The notes below the pieces were generated by a model, which saw nothing but the letters and a program-made list of their open reading frames with translations, was not told where the DNA came from and made no database searches. From assembly GCA_037127315.1 (NCBI GenBank), contig JBBBDQ010000346.1, forward strand, positions 4,416,001 to 4,480,000: DNA of 64,000 bases, given 5' to 3'. A program made the position numbers and the translations under genes. Each line of letters begins with the position of its first letter. Position 1 is the stretch's first letter. This document shows positions 11,138-21,923 of the stretch, piece after piece. The stretch comes from Ascarosepion bandense (Eukaryota; Mollusca; Cephalopoda; Sepiida; Sepiidae).

Positions 11138-11478
11138 TTATTTATAAATGGAACTTTGTCTCTGTGTGTGTGTGTGTGTGTGTGAGTGTGTGTGTCTGTG
11201 TCTGTGTCTGTGTGTGTGTATCCGTTACCTATAGACTCCGTAACGGCTGAAACAATTTCCTTGAAAGTTTATACAGTTGTACTATAAGCGTCTGCGAGTG
11301 TTCTTAGCTAGGTTTTGTGTTGAGGTCCACCCGATAAATATCGAAAATCCATAATCGAAAAAATCGGGTTATAGAAGGAGTGGCCCAATTTTAATCAAAT
11401 TTGATACACTCATAGACAAAGACATAAGAAACGATATTCAGAAGTTTCAAGGTTGCAGTTCTTACAATAGTGCAGAAA

Positions 11479-11550
<72 letters not shown>

Positions 11551-11905
11551 CAAGACACCAGGTCTGATCAAATTCAGATTTTTATTTTAGTTTTTGCTTC
11601 GGGTTTGGCCCTAAGTAGGTATAATTGTAGTTCTTAGCTTCAACCATGATACCATTTACTCAGAGGACTTATTTAGCCTTCAAAATTCACTTTACAACGA
11701 AAAAACCAATTTGATATCGATACCAGGAAATGAAAATTTGACTTACATCCATTCATTTTTCTTTCAGTCTACGGTTTCGCTTTAACTGGAAACAGCTATT
11801 GCTTTTTAGTCTTTTGTGCCAACGTCCAAAGAGTCTGATCTCCAGGATCATGGATTAGTTTTAAAGCTTTCATTACACCCGAGCAACGCTGGGCTATACT
11901 GCTAG
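11130..11905 (+). mobile_element. Helitron-like non-autonomous element
   Basis: The 5' side has TATATAAATTTATTTATAAA followed by a TGTGTCTGTGTG-rich stretch and TCCGTTACCTATAGACTCCG, a pattern common at animal Helitron 5' ends. The 3' side has a GC hairpin (CCGAGCAACGCTGGG) a few bases before CTAG followed by T at 11902-11906, matching the CTRR-T rule. The exact 5' boundary is lost in a (TA)n run. No Rep/helicase coding remains. An internal (TA)n run lies at 11485-11547. Confidence 0.55.
11485..11547. repeat. (TA)n microsatellite
   Basis: A pure TA run of about 60 bases inside the Helitron-like element. Confidence 0.95.
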
Positions 11906-12205
11906 TATATATAGTACGCTGGAAGGTTAGGATACTTCAGCTAGTTTGAAGGAGAAAAACATTGCCATCAACATGTATTGTTTAAAATTGACTATATTTA
12001 TAGGGAAAATGTGCTCAATATCGAAGATAGAACGTTTTGATATTGACAGTGTGGACATAGAAATCAATACTTTATAGCAACTGTCAGTTGTTAAGGGTGA
12101 AACTCAGTTACCAGGAAGCGTTGATTATATGGCCACACACACAATCACCTCTCCCTCACTCTTTCTCTCTACACCTTCCCACAAACATGCATACCTTACA
12201 CACAA

Positions 12206-12446
12206 TATATATATATATTTATATATATATATATATATAGTCGAGAAAAAAAAATGATATTCTACAAATTCATGGGTAATACATATTTCGCAGCCAAAAA
12301 ACTGTATTCACCATGAAATTGTAGAATATCAAAATTATTTCTAGAATATATTACTCTGTTAAATTAAATAAATAAATTTAACATTAAGTTCTTTTGAGTT
12401 TTTTTTCTATCGGAATTTACCTGACTTAAATAACTAATATTCTACG

Positions 12447-12488
<42 letters not shown>
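12206..12488. repeat. TA runs flanking a short inverted repeat
   Basis: (TA)n occurs at 12206-12239 and 12449-12488. Between them GATATTCTACAAATTCATGG (about 12256-12275) is matched by CCATGAAATTGTAGAATATC (about 12312-12331) in inverted orientation with one extra base. The preceding 11907-12205 shows no feature. Confidence 0.75.
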
Positions 12489-12489
<1 letters not shown>

Positions 12490-12490
<1 letters not shown>

Positions 12491-12979
12491 CTTAGTCAGT
12501 AATGAATTAGAGCACTCTAACTACTGTCGTATGATATACTGTCGTATGATCCATCATACGTTAAAAGCCTGCCTCTGTCCATAGCTCAGAGGTAGAATCG
12601 GCGACTGACATCAACTCGGTCGGATTAAATTCTGGGTAAAATCAATCGGATGTCTAACCGTACTGAAGAACTGTGATATAGCGAAACAGATTTGTCTGCG
12701 GATGATTATTACGCTCTCACACCCTGATTGAGCACTCTGGAAGAATGGTAGACTTTGAAAAAACAGTAACTACTCTAGCATCTACGCATAGCTAATTCAA
12801 TAAATTAGAGCACTCTAACTACTGGCGTATGATACATCATACGCTAAAAGTCTGCCCATAGCTCAGAGGTAGAATCACCGACTGACGTCAATTCGGTCGG
12901 ATTTCAATTCTGGGTAAAAGCAATCGGATGTCTAACCGTACTGATGAGCTGTGATACAGCGAAACAGATCTGTCTGCGG

Positions 12980-12980
<1 letters not shown>
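12490..12980 (+). mobile_element. S2 tRNA-derived SINE, head-to-tail dimer
   Basis: Two units of a second SINE-like family (S2) lie in tandem with a period near 276. Each has an upstream block (AGAGCACTCTAACTACT...CATACG), then a tRNA-like core with CATAGCTCAGAGGTAGAATC (A-box region) and TCAATTCTGGGT (B-box region). It ends AGCGAAACAGATCTGTCTGC followed by GGA. Unit 1 passes straight into the ACGCTCTCACACCCTGATTG start of unit 2 without a tail; unit 2 ends at a (TA)n run. The polymerase III core lies in the middle of the unit, which is unusual for a SINE. Confidence 0.7.

Positions 12981-13024
<44 letters not shown>
12981..13024. repeat. (TA)n(TG)n microsatellite
   Basis: A compound microsatellite joins the 3' end of the S2 dimer to a 5'-truncated S1 copy. 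Confidence 0.95.
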
Positions 13025-13026
<2 letters not shown>

Positions 13027-13256
13027 AAATCGGAGAGCCGAGGTTCGAAATCCCGTTGAATATATTGCATTCACTTACGCGCAAATACTCTTGGGAAATA
13101 CTCTTCTCCCTATATAGCAGGACACACTGGGTTCTATATAGCCTTGGTTAGCAACCAGACTACCGCAGAAAGTAATGGCAATCTAATCATTTTCCTTGTC
13201 AGTCATGTCTCATTTGAGATATGATCACTTAAGCGTGTATTATGTATGACATTTGT
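13025..13256 (+). mobile_element. S1 SINE, 5' truncated
   Basis: Begins within the tRNA-like head at AAATCGGAGAGCCG and keeps the B-box-like GTTCGAAATCCC. The body continues to ATGATCACTTAAGCG and ends near TATGACATTTGTCT. The A-box part has been replaced by the upstream (TG)n run. Confidence 0.8.
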
Positions 13257-13880
13257 CTCTCCGCAAATAAGTAGCAAACATTACTTGCAGAACTTCTGGG
13301 AAAAAAATCCGAGGTTCTTAAAATTTTAGGCAGGGTTCAGACAGTGCAAACGAACCGAATACACTACATAGTTGTCTCGTTTTTACACTAATCGGTACTG
13401 TTAGTGAACTAATGTCCAAACGGTAAACTACTTCGTAAGTAGCTGTGAAAAATATTGTTAGTTTACTTATCTTATTATAACCAACTTTTTGCTGTCATTA
13501 CATATCGCCAAAAACACGTGTGCTCAAAAACGCACTGGGCATGCGTGCAGACGCGAGAGACCTACAGACACACGCCACGCAAATACATCATCATCATACT
13601 ACGGCAACAGGGACAGATCCATTGAAATTGTACGATGATCGTTCGCGTCAAAAGACAATCCGATAGATGACATTAATAGAGAAGCTGGCCGCAGTGCCAT
13701 TTGCCAAAGAAGGGGTTTAGGCTATTGAACCAGACGAATGGACGGCGGATGTGGTCGTTGACGTCCAAAGGCCCATGTTGACAAAGTGATGAATAGGAGG
13801 CGGGCCCTTACCGTCTTAATAAGGGACAATGGTCGCCTGTCCCCCGGGAAAGAGCTTGGAATCGAATTAGTACTCAAATT
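13257..13880. other. Single-copy-looking region, no recognised feature
   Basis: GC-richer than its surroundings from about 13500 to 13860 with many CpGs (for example CATGCGTGCAGACGCG). No long frame and no match to the repeats of this window. Confidence 0.4.
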
Positions 13881-14879
13881 GAAAATCAAGTCAGTCGTTG
13901 TGCTGCAATAAAGATTATGTCGGAATTAAATTGGGCAAAGAAAATGAAAGGCAAGGAAAGAAGGGAGGAGAGTAAGAATGAGAAGCGAAAGACATGAGAA
14001 TAGGTTCTGGATAAAGAAAAGTTAGATTTACAGAAGAGAAAAGAGAGTAAGAAGAGGGGAGATGGAAAGTGGTTTGGGATAAATAAAAGAGGAGAAAACA
14101 AGAGTAGATGTTGAGAATGGGAAGAGTAAGTGGATAGATAAAAGAGAGGGGAAAACAAAAAAAATGGAGAGTAAGAAGAACGATATAGAAAGAAGCATTG
14201 GATAGAGAAAAGATAAAAAAAAGAGTAGAGGCGGAGGGATGGGAAAAGATAGATAAAAAAGAGAGGTGAAAAGAAAAAGGGGAGTAGCAGAAGGTAATGG
14301 GAAGAGGCATTAGATAAATAAGGGAGGGGAAAGCAAAAAGAAGAGGAGAGTAAAAAGAACGTTATAGGAAGAGGAATTTGGATAAAGAAATGATAGAAAA
14401 TGAGAAAAAGTGTAAGTGGCGGAGAGATGGAAAGAGTTAGATAAAAAAGAGAGGTGAAAAGAAAAAGGGGAGTAGCAGAAGGTAATGGGAAGAGGCATTA
14501 GATAAATAAGAGAGGGGAAAGCAAAAAGAAGAGGAGAGTAAAAAGAACGTTATGGGAAGAGGAATTTGGATAAAGAAATGATAGAAAATGAGAAAAAGTG
14601 TAAGTGGCGGAGAGATGGAAAGAGTTAGATAAAAAAGAGAGGTGAAAAGAAAAAGGGGAGTAGCAGAAGGTAATGGGAAGAGGCATTAGATAAATAAGGG
14701 AGGGGAAAGCAAAAAGAAGAGGAGAGTAAAAAGAACGTTATAGGAAGAGGAATTTGGATAAAGAAATGATAGAAAATGAGAAAAAGTGTAAGTGGCGGAG
14801 AGATGGAAAGAGTTAGATAAAAAAGAGAGGTGAAAAGAAAAAGGGGAGTAGCAGAAGGTAATGGGAAGAGTCAGTCGAT

Positions 14880-14920
<41 letters not shown>

Positions 14921-16180
14921 GGAAGAGGAAAGGCGAGTAAAAAGAACATTCTAGGAAGAAGCACTGGATAAAGAAAAGATAAAAAATAAAAAAAGTGTAA
15001 GAGGCACAGAGATGTGAAACGATAGATAAAAAGAGGGGTGAAAAGAGAAAGGAGAGTAGCTGAGCGGAATAGAAAGAAGCAGTGGTTAAATAAAAGAGGG
15101 GAACGTGAGAAAAGGAGAGTCATAGGGAGAGGCACTAGTTAAAGAGAAAAAGTTGAAAAAAAGAAGCTAATAGTAAGCAAATGAAGCGATGACAGTGATA
15201 CATGTTGGGTATTAGGCAAAAAGGAAAGATGAGTGGGGAAAAGGAGAGTAAGAAGTGGCCACTTTTGAACGGAAGGAGGATAGGCATTGAATAAAATAGA
15301 TTAGTTAAACAATTACGAACAGGTAAGAGCAGAGATGGGAGTTATAGAAAGAGAATTTATTGGGGAGAGATATTTGATTAGAAGATGGGATGGAAGGAGA
15401 GGAGAGAAAGAAGTCATTTTAATTTTCTGTCATGTCTTTTACTTTTTAAAAGATTGGAAGAATCTTGACGAAAAACAACAAGGTGCAGAATGGTCCAGAT
15501 TAGAAGATGGGCGGGAGGAGGGCGAAGTTAACGAGTTTTGAATTGATGCGAGGAAGAAAAGAACGATACAGTAACAAAATTTTCTTCATCTCCTCTAAAG
15601 TAAAGAAACTTTTTTATTTGTGGATGTGAGGCAGCCAAGAAAAAAAAAGAGAACATTCTAGAATGATGTTAAGGGAGATCGAAAGAAAAGAAATCAGGCT
15701 TAAAATTAAATGATGGTGAGGAAGGAAATTGTTCAACAAGGGGGGTGTTTACGATAGAGCGTCGGCTTTTAGAAAGCGGACAGATTTAGGACATCGATTT
15801 TAAGGGACAAACAGGAAAAAGGAAATATATTGTGTTTGTCAGCTGGGAGAGTTCAGGAAGGAGAAGTGCGACAAGTTCAAAATGGTAAGAGCACAACAGG
15901 AGCTGGAAGGGGGTTCCACTTAGTGATGGGGCTGAAAAGATATTGATATGTGTAAGAGGTTGAGAAATAGGTGCGTTTTGAAAGTAATGCGGCTAGCAGA
16001 CAAACAAACCCCTAAAAACGTGTCTAAAGAAAAAACCGCAATACAAAATTAAAGCAAGAAAACGGAAAGAAGAGAAAGAATTAAAGAGGCAGAGAGAAAA
16101 AAGGGAAAGAAGACGTAAAAAGGAAAAAGAAAGAAGTAAAGCAGAAGAAAAAAGAAAAGGGATGGTAAAAGAATGAATCT
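13881..16180. repeat. Purine-rich tract with 188-bp tandem repeats
   Basis: About 2.3 kb is strongly A+G on the plus strand. Its core, 14311-14874, holds three nearly identical 188-bp units, each starting at TAAATAAG(G/A)GAGGGGAAAGC. Diverged units of the same kind flank it (13881-14310 and 14875-15240), with a (GA)n run near 14886-14916. From 15240 to 16180 the purine bias continues without clear tandem order. Long minus-strand frames rich in Phe, Leu and Ser are composition artefacts. Confidence 0.9.
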
Positions 16181-16433
16181 ACTTGGCTGCATCGGAGAGA
16201 TGATTCCCTAAGCGAACTGTGAAACAGTAGATAAAAAGCTTCAGATACTTTATTGATAGTTTAAAATCAATCAATCAGTATACTTAGACGACTAGATAAC
16301 AATTTTATAAAGTATATATACTGAATAAAAGATAAATCAAAAAAATAATATTATTGCTAAATAAAAAGACAATTTCCAGTTATTCAATAATAGAAATTAT
16401 TACTCTTTGTCTATATTTTTAAGATGAGGTCGT

Positions 16434-16838
16434 ATTTACATTATTCGGACTATTGTCCTCATTTTTGTTGCCATTTGTACGACGTTTTGGCCCTTTGTAG
16501 GCTCCGGGCTTCTTCAGGTGCTAGTAATTTCGAACCGAACCCTTTATTAAAATCAGTGGGGTATATATCATATTATCTTACTATATCATTCTTATTCCTT
16601 GCCTAGAGCCTCTTCTGGGAGTCATGAGTTATCTCCCTCTAACCCTGCAAGTTACTTTTTCCCCACTGCTGTAGCCTGATATTGAACTCACAACTCTTTG
16701 GGTCAAGTCACTCTTTGGGTCAACTAACCAACGTCTATATCAACTGGGCGATGTGACCTTAAGGAAGGCCGGAGCGTACAACGGCCGAAACGTCGTACAA
16801 ATGGCAACAAAGATGAGGACATTAATGTAAATACTAGA
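16434..16838. mobile_element. Inverted repeat with hammerhead-like cores (PLE-terminus-like)
   Basis: Arms of about 85 bases at 16434-16518 and 16754-16838 are inverted copies sharing TTACATTA, GTCCTCAT, TTGTTGCCATTTGTACGACG and CCGGGC/GCCGG blocks, around a spacer of about 235 bases. Read inward-out, each arm has CTGAAGA-like, a GC stem and GAAAC-like boxes (GGCCGAAACGTCG in the right arm). This pattern resembles the hammerhead ribozymes described in Penelope-like elements. No PLE coding sequence is present between the arms. Confidence 0.55.
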
Positions 16839-17006
16839 TATTATTGCAGGGAAAAAATGAAATGAATGGTGTATGTGTGTCTTTGTATGTTCGTGTGTGT
16901 GCGTATGTGTATATTTTGAAGGCCTGAATATCTAACTGAAGTGTAAAACTGACAGTTGAAACTGTAAAACTTGCAATGATGATTTTTGTCAAAGCTGTCT
17001 ATATGT

Positions 17007-17314
17007 AGGAATGTGCGTTGTGGCACAGTGGATAGCTGATCGGAACGAGAAATCGGGGAGCCGAGTTGGAATTCCAGTTGAATTCGTTGCATTCACTTAA
17101 GCACAAGTACTCTTGGGAAAGTTTTTAATCTGTCTCTTCCCTCCAGCTATGGGTTAAATAACAGGGCAGATTGGGTTCTGTAGCCTTTGTTGGCAACCAG
17201 GCTTCTTCACAAATTAATGGCAACCTACTGCAGGATAATCTTCTGCCCAGTCAGTCATATCTCTTTCGAGACATGATCGCCCAAGCGTGTATTATGTATG
17301 GCACTGAACTGACT
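17007..17314 (+). mobile_element. S1 SINE, near full length
   Basis: Starts GTAGGAATGTGCGTTGTGG, keeps the A-box-like TGGCACAGTGG and runs through the whole body to GCACTGAACTGACT. The B-box region (GTTGGAATTCC) has one change from the usual C. Confidence 0.85.
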
Positions 17315-17381
17315 TTATATCTCCGATAATGACCACATTTCCCAAATAAATATCACACACAGTCACAAATACGCAGGAACA

Positions 17382-17386
<5 letters not shown>

Positions 17387-17431
<45 letters not shown>
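17387..17431. repeat. (GT)n microsatellite
   Basis: About 22 GT units. Just after it, 17440-17520 faintly resembles the PLE 3' end at 49345-49420 (ATAGACAAGTTCCGTCTAT against ATAGACAAGTTTTGTCTAT). The rest, to 17900, is AT-rich with no feature. Confidence 0.9.
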
Positions 17432-17434
<3 letters not shown>

Positions 17435-17919
17435 GGTGTATTTCGTCAGCCATAATTCTTTATAAGATGTTCGCTTGAAGAAAATAGACAAGTTCCGTCT
17501 ATCCAGTTTTAAAATTTATTGTATTTTTTTCAAACTTCCGACTTAGTTTTTTTTTTATGTTATCCGTAAATTTGCCAAATTTATTTTTGTTTACATATTA
17601 TTTTTTCCCTGAGTACTTTCAAATGTTACTACATTCGTTTTCCGGCGTCCTCACGTTTGCTAGATCCAATTTCAGGTGTTTCAAACTTATCATCCGTTTT
17701 TACTTCGTAAGTCAACGTATTTATTTTAGAAATGAAATGAAGGTTGATAAAATTTCCATGTAATTTTCAATTTGTATCTATTCGTATTAAGTAAGTGATA
17801 ATGAAGTTTTATGATGTGAAAAAAAATTAAGTGACATTTCTGTTGTTAAATAAATCTGAAAGATATCGGCCATAGAAACATTCATTGAACCCTACAAACA
17901 TATTGTGCAAATATATTCT

Positions 17920-17965
17920 TCTTGTTCTTCTTGTTCTTATTCTTGTTGTTGTTGTTGTTGTTGTT

Positions 17966-17996
<31 letters not shown>

Positions 17997-18022
17997 TTAT
18001 TATTATTATTATTATTATTATT
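17920..18022. repeat. (TTG)n(TTC)n(TTA)n compound trinucleotide array
   Basis: Successive blocks of TTG, TTC and ATT/TTA units. The apparent Ser, Cys, Leu or Tyr homopolymer frames are microsatellite artefacts. Confidence 0.95.
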
Positions 18023-18326
18023 GTGTTTTGCCTTCGTTTTGTATCCTACGATTTGTCAGCAAGTCTCAACCAGAAACTTCAAGTGACAATTTTTTTTCTA
18101 TCAAAACAGAAAAAGCGTCGTGCAATCATAGAAAAATAATATATAAATCCAAAGAATAATTTGCAATGTTATTGATCCTGACATGACATCTCGGTTTCAG
18201 CCCCTTCCCACCGCCGTAATGTAGCTTCCCTGTGCTTTTTCTATAAATACTTTTCATGGTAACTTTACTGATGAACTTTCGGATATGGTACCTAGACTTT
18301 ATGAATTTACGCAAGCTTGTGCTGTA

Positions 18327-18636
18327 AGGATGTGCGTTGTGGTGCATTGGATATCGGCTGGGAACGAGAAATCGGGGAGCCGAGTTCGAATTCCAGTTGA
18401 ATTCATTGCATTCACTTACGCGCAAATACCCTTGGGAAAGGTATTAATCCGCCTATTCCTTCCAGTTATGGGTTAAATAACAGGATAGATTGGGTTCTAT
18501 AGCCTTGGTTGGCAACCAGTCTACCGCAGAAAGCAATGGCAAACTACTGCAGGATAATCTTCTTCCCAGTCAGTCATATTTCTTTCGAGACATGATCGCC
18601 CAAGCGTGTTTCACGTATGGCACTTAACTGACTGAC
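18327..18636 (+). mobile_element. S1 SINE, full-length reference copy
   Basis: The cleanest copy: A-box-like TGGTGCATTGG at 18340-18350, B-box-like GTTCGAATTCC at 18384-18394, then the full body to CTTAACTGACTGAC. Immediately upstream, GTGCTGTAA (18319-18327) equals the last bases before the SINE head in the 5S chimera at 61329-61444, a hint that full-length elements may carry a 5S-derived leader. Confidence 0.88.
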
Positions 18637-18637
18637 T

Positions 18638-18906
18638 GTGCTGTAAACAGATATCGTGAGCCGAGTACGAATTCTAGTTGAATTCGTTGCATTCATTTAC
18701 GCTCAAATAACCTGGAGAAAGATATAAATCTATCTCTTCTACCTCCGGTTATAAAACAGATTGGGTTCTATAGCCTTGGCTGGCAACCAGTCTACCGCAG
18801 AAAGAAATGTTAACGTACTGCGAAAAAATACTTCTGCCTAATCAGTCATGGATGAAAAGAAACAGGATCGTCCGAGCGTATATCACGCAAGCCAATTAAC
18901 TGATTG
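18638..18906 (+). mobile_element. S1 SINE, diverged second unit
   Basis: Follows the previous copy directly after GTGCTGTAAACAGATATCG. It keeps the B-box-like GAGTACGAATTCTAG and the body, with many substitutions, and ends CAATTAACTGATTGAA. Confidence 0.75.
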
Positions 18907-19155
18907 AATACATAGAATTTCTTGCATTCAATTACGCACAAATACCCTTGAGAAATGTATTTATTCGTCTCTTCCCTCAAGTTATAGGTTAAACAACAGG
19001 ATTGATTGGGTTCTATAGCTTTGGTTGGCATCCAGTCTACCCCTGAAATTAATGGCAGCCTACTGCGGGATAATTATCTGCGCAATCAGTCATGTTTCTT
19101 TTGGGATGTGATCGCCCAAGCGTGTATCACATGTGGCACTTAACTGACGGACATA
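18907..19155 (+). mobile_element. S1 SINE, diverged third unit
   Basis: Starts at the ATTTCTTGCATTCAATTACG part of the body (the tRNA head is missing) and ends GCACTTAACTGACGGAC. With the two preceding copies it forms a head-to-tail triplet. Confidence 0.75.
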
Positions 19156-19284
19156 GGTGGTCATGTCTCGTTATTTTACAATTTAAATAATTGCATGTAA
19201 CCGTAATTTCAATGCTTACAATTTCTTTTCTTGTACTTCTCGCTTATGAAACTATCTTCCGTTTTCTTGCTTTCCGTTTAAGTT

Positions 19285-19432
19285 TGATCTTCAAAAATTT
19301 AAAGGCAATGTCAATCGTTATCTTTTGTTTTCTCGTCTTTTATTGTATTCTCTCCTTAATATTAGTTTCTATCAGTAATCCCTTGCGTTTTAGTGGCTGT
19401 AGTACTTTGTTTGGGGTGAAATCATAAAAAAA
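19285..19432 (+). pseudogene. Jockey/CR1-like LINE 3' end remnant
   Basis: TTCAAAAATTTAAAGGCAAT corresponds to the FKCNVN block near the end of the LINE tail. The block closes with GTACTTTGTTTGGGGTGAAA followed by an A-run, like the 3' end at 6830-6870. Confidence 0.5.
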
Positions 19433-19533
19433 TTGATGTCCATTGCATGGATAAAAATCTACGCAAGATATAAAAAATGCCCATGAGTACAATGTCTTTT
19501 GCAATTCATATATTTTAGGGCTTCCAAAAATTT

Positions 19534-20285
19534 GTCCAACATACCGTATATGTCGGCGTACAAGGCGAGCTTTTAACCTTAAAAGTACCCTTCTTTATAC
19601 AAGTAAAAAAGGAGGCTCGTCTTATAGTCTAGGTATAAAATGTGAACCTTAAATTCTGTGGTTTATGATAAGTTGTTAACATGGGACATTTTTGACGGTA
19701 GGCTAACCCCTACCTTAGTAACTACCAACACAAATTCAATGTATTACAAAAAATAATAAAAGTTCAGTGTAATAAAATTCTTCTTACCTTATATAGTATG
19801 TGCTATGATTGCATGAAAAGAATAAAACACATATATCAAGAGAGATATCCCAACCCATCGTCTACACTGTAGATTGTAGTAGTTCATTGACAATAACGCG
19901 CTTCCTTTTCTCATTGATGTTTTAAAAAAAAACATAACTAGATGTGTATCTCATCAAGCTGTTTAAAGATCGAATTCGAGAACAGTGGAACGAGTGAATG
20001 GTTACCGGGGAAAAGTCATTCAAACTATCGTAATTGCCTTCCGAAACACAGCACCCACTCATGAGGTATTGTAAATTGTGGTAGTTTATTGACAATATCT
20101 TAGAATTTGAGAAAACAGAAAGTATATGCTTACATAATTTATTTAATAAATTCAAAACAATTAATTTAAAAATACGATTGGGCTGAGTATCGTCTTGTAC
20201 GGAGAATATAGCTCGAAAGCTACATTTTAACTTGAAAATTTGGGGGTCGTCTTATACGCTCAGTCGCCTTGTACGTCAGGTATTC
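19534..20285 (+). mobile_element. Pogo/Tigger-like DNA transposon, internally decayed
   Basis: The ends are imperfect inverted repeats: GTCGGCGTACAAGGCGAGC on the left and the complement of GTCGCCTTGTACGTCAGG on the right, with the GTCGTCTTATACGC motif often seen at pogo-type ends. Inside, plus-strand translation near 19938-20072 reads LIKLFKDRIREQWNE, a stop, then MVTGEKSF. This resembles the NKPFKDRIRREWNEWM stretch of Tigger/pogo transposases. Most of the transposase is gone. A duplicated ATTGTAGTAGTTCATTGACA-like segment occurs at 19870 and 20075. Confidence 0.6.
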
Positions 20286-20419
20286 GTTTGCTCACATATA
20301 TTTAATTCCCCAACCCTCCCACTAACAACGTGGCATTTGTTTAGTTTCTTAGAGATTTTTAAAGATGTGTTTTTGTCGGATGCGAGTGCAACATTTATCA
20401 GACGACAGTTCTTTTTTTT

Positions 20420-21090
20420 TATATATAATCGTGTCACCTCAAGTAAGGCATTCTACTGCCACTGTTGATCAGGGGGTTACATAAGAGTTAAGTTATGAGA
20501 AAGAGTGACAGGTAACAGGGGGTGTCAGGAAGAGGGCAGGAGAAGAATGAGAATACTGATGAGAGTGGAGTGGACGAAGGAAGGATGATGAGAGAGAGAA
20601 AGGATGCAAGTTACTGAGATGGGAGATGACTATTGACTTTACATTTGAATTCTTGAAGATTGTAGCTGTCGGGAAAGCAAGAAAACAGAAGGGAATTCCA
20701 CAGGTGGGAAGTGCGAGAGAAGAAGCTGATGGAGTAGAATTTGTGTTTACAATTTATTGGTTTCACAGTAAAAGGGTTGAACCTAGTTGCTAATCTTGTG
20801 GTTCGAGCAAATTCATGTCTGAGGATACCAGTGACCTAAGTTCGTCTGAGCAGAAGCCATGAAAGTATTTGTAGAAGATACACAGGGAAGCCACATTGCG
20901 CCGGTGAGAAAGTGACTGTATCCTCGCTGCCTAGTCGGGAGCGATCACATTACAGATTCTCCGTTGGATTTTGTCAAGGACCCCTAGGTGGATAACAGGA
21001 GCATCCGACCAGATATGGCAGCAGTATTCAGTGCAAGGGCGGATGGTAGATTTGTATACGTGCAGGATTTTTTCAGACGGGAAAAAGTTG
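20420..21090 (-). pseudogene. Jockey/CR1-like LINE, RT C-terminus and 3' end
   Basis: Minus-strand translation reads YKSTIRPCTEYCCHIWSDAP, then LDKIQRRICNVIAPD, SLSHRRNVASLCIFYKYFHG and FCSDELRSLV, followed by a frameshifted tail with LPTCGIPF. This is the thumb and C-terminal tail of the same LINE family as 6405-6870, but longer at the 5' side. Stops and frameshifts make it non-functional. The 3' end on the minus strand is TTGATCAGGGGGTTACATAA in complement. Confidence 0.75.
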
Positions 21091-21920
21091 TATCCAACAG
21101 GATTTTTTTTACTAATTATCTCTGGTCGATTTGCGTGAATTTCCCTATGAATCTGAACGATTAAATTCCAGAATATGGTAAGATAATCATTTTGTGCTAC
21201 TTGTGGCTTTTATTTCGATTAATTCTTATTGTAAGGGAAGGTCGCATACGCAACAGGTTGACTATTATATGTACTGAGCCGCCTTATCATGCCGTTGTTT
21301 TTATTGTTGTTGTCGATCTATATCAGAAAAAAGGAATACAAGAGATTACTTAACATATCCTAATCTTACACAAGGCCATCTTTCTAGGAGTCACACTTTA
21401 GTAATAAATAGTGTAATTAGACAGCTTATCATAGACTTCTAATAGCCTATCTACCTCTATTCTTATTAAAAATATTCAAAATCATGGTTTTAGTGAACAC
21501 GTGTAATGAAATCATGTTGAACGACTACTTCTGTAGATCCGATCACATCAATGTGGGGAGGGGCCATACATTGTTTCTTAACTTCATAGATGATCTTACT
21601 GAAGTCATCAACTCCCTTACTATTTACTCCTGTCTTAATAGTAAGTCCGATCCGTCTGCGGTACGTCAGTCAGGATAAAAGTGTAGTATTTGTTCTCAGA
21701 TACTCACTTCCTGCTCGCTAGCCGAGTTTGGAAGCAATGGCCAGCAATGACCAGTAAATGTAAATATGAAAAATAGAATGGTTCTTTTGTTAATACTGCA
21801 CAATAACATGTGAGTCAAATGAATTCATAATTTTTTAATAATTAACTATATTGCAGTTTCATCAATGAAAGAATTAAAAAAAAACGGACGAGTTCATCTT
21901 TGCTTCCTTGCCTTGTAAAA
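21091..21920. other. No recognised feature
   Basis: AT-rich DNA with no repeats shared with the rest of the window and no coding signature. Confidence 0.4.
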
Positions 21921-21923
21921 TTT

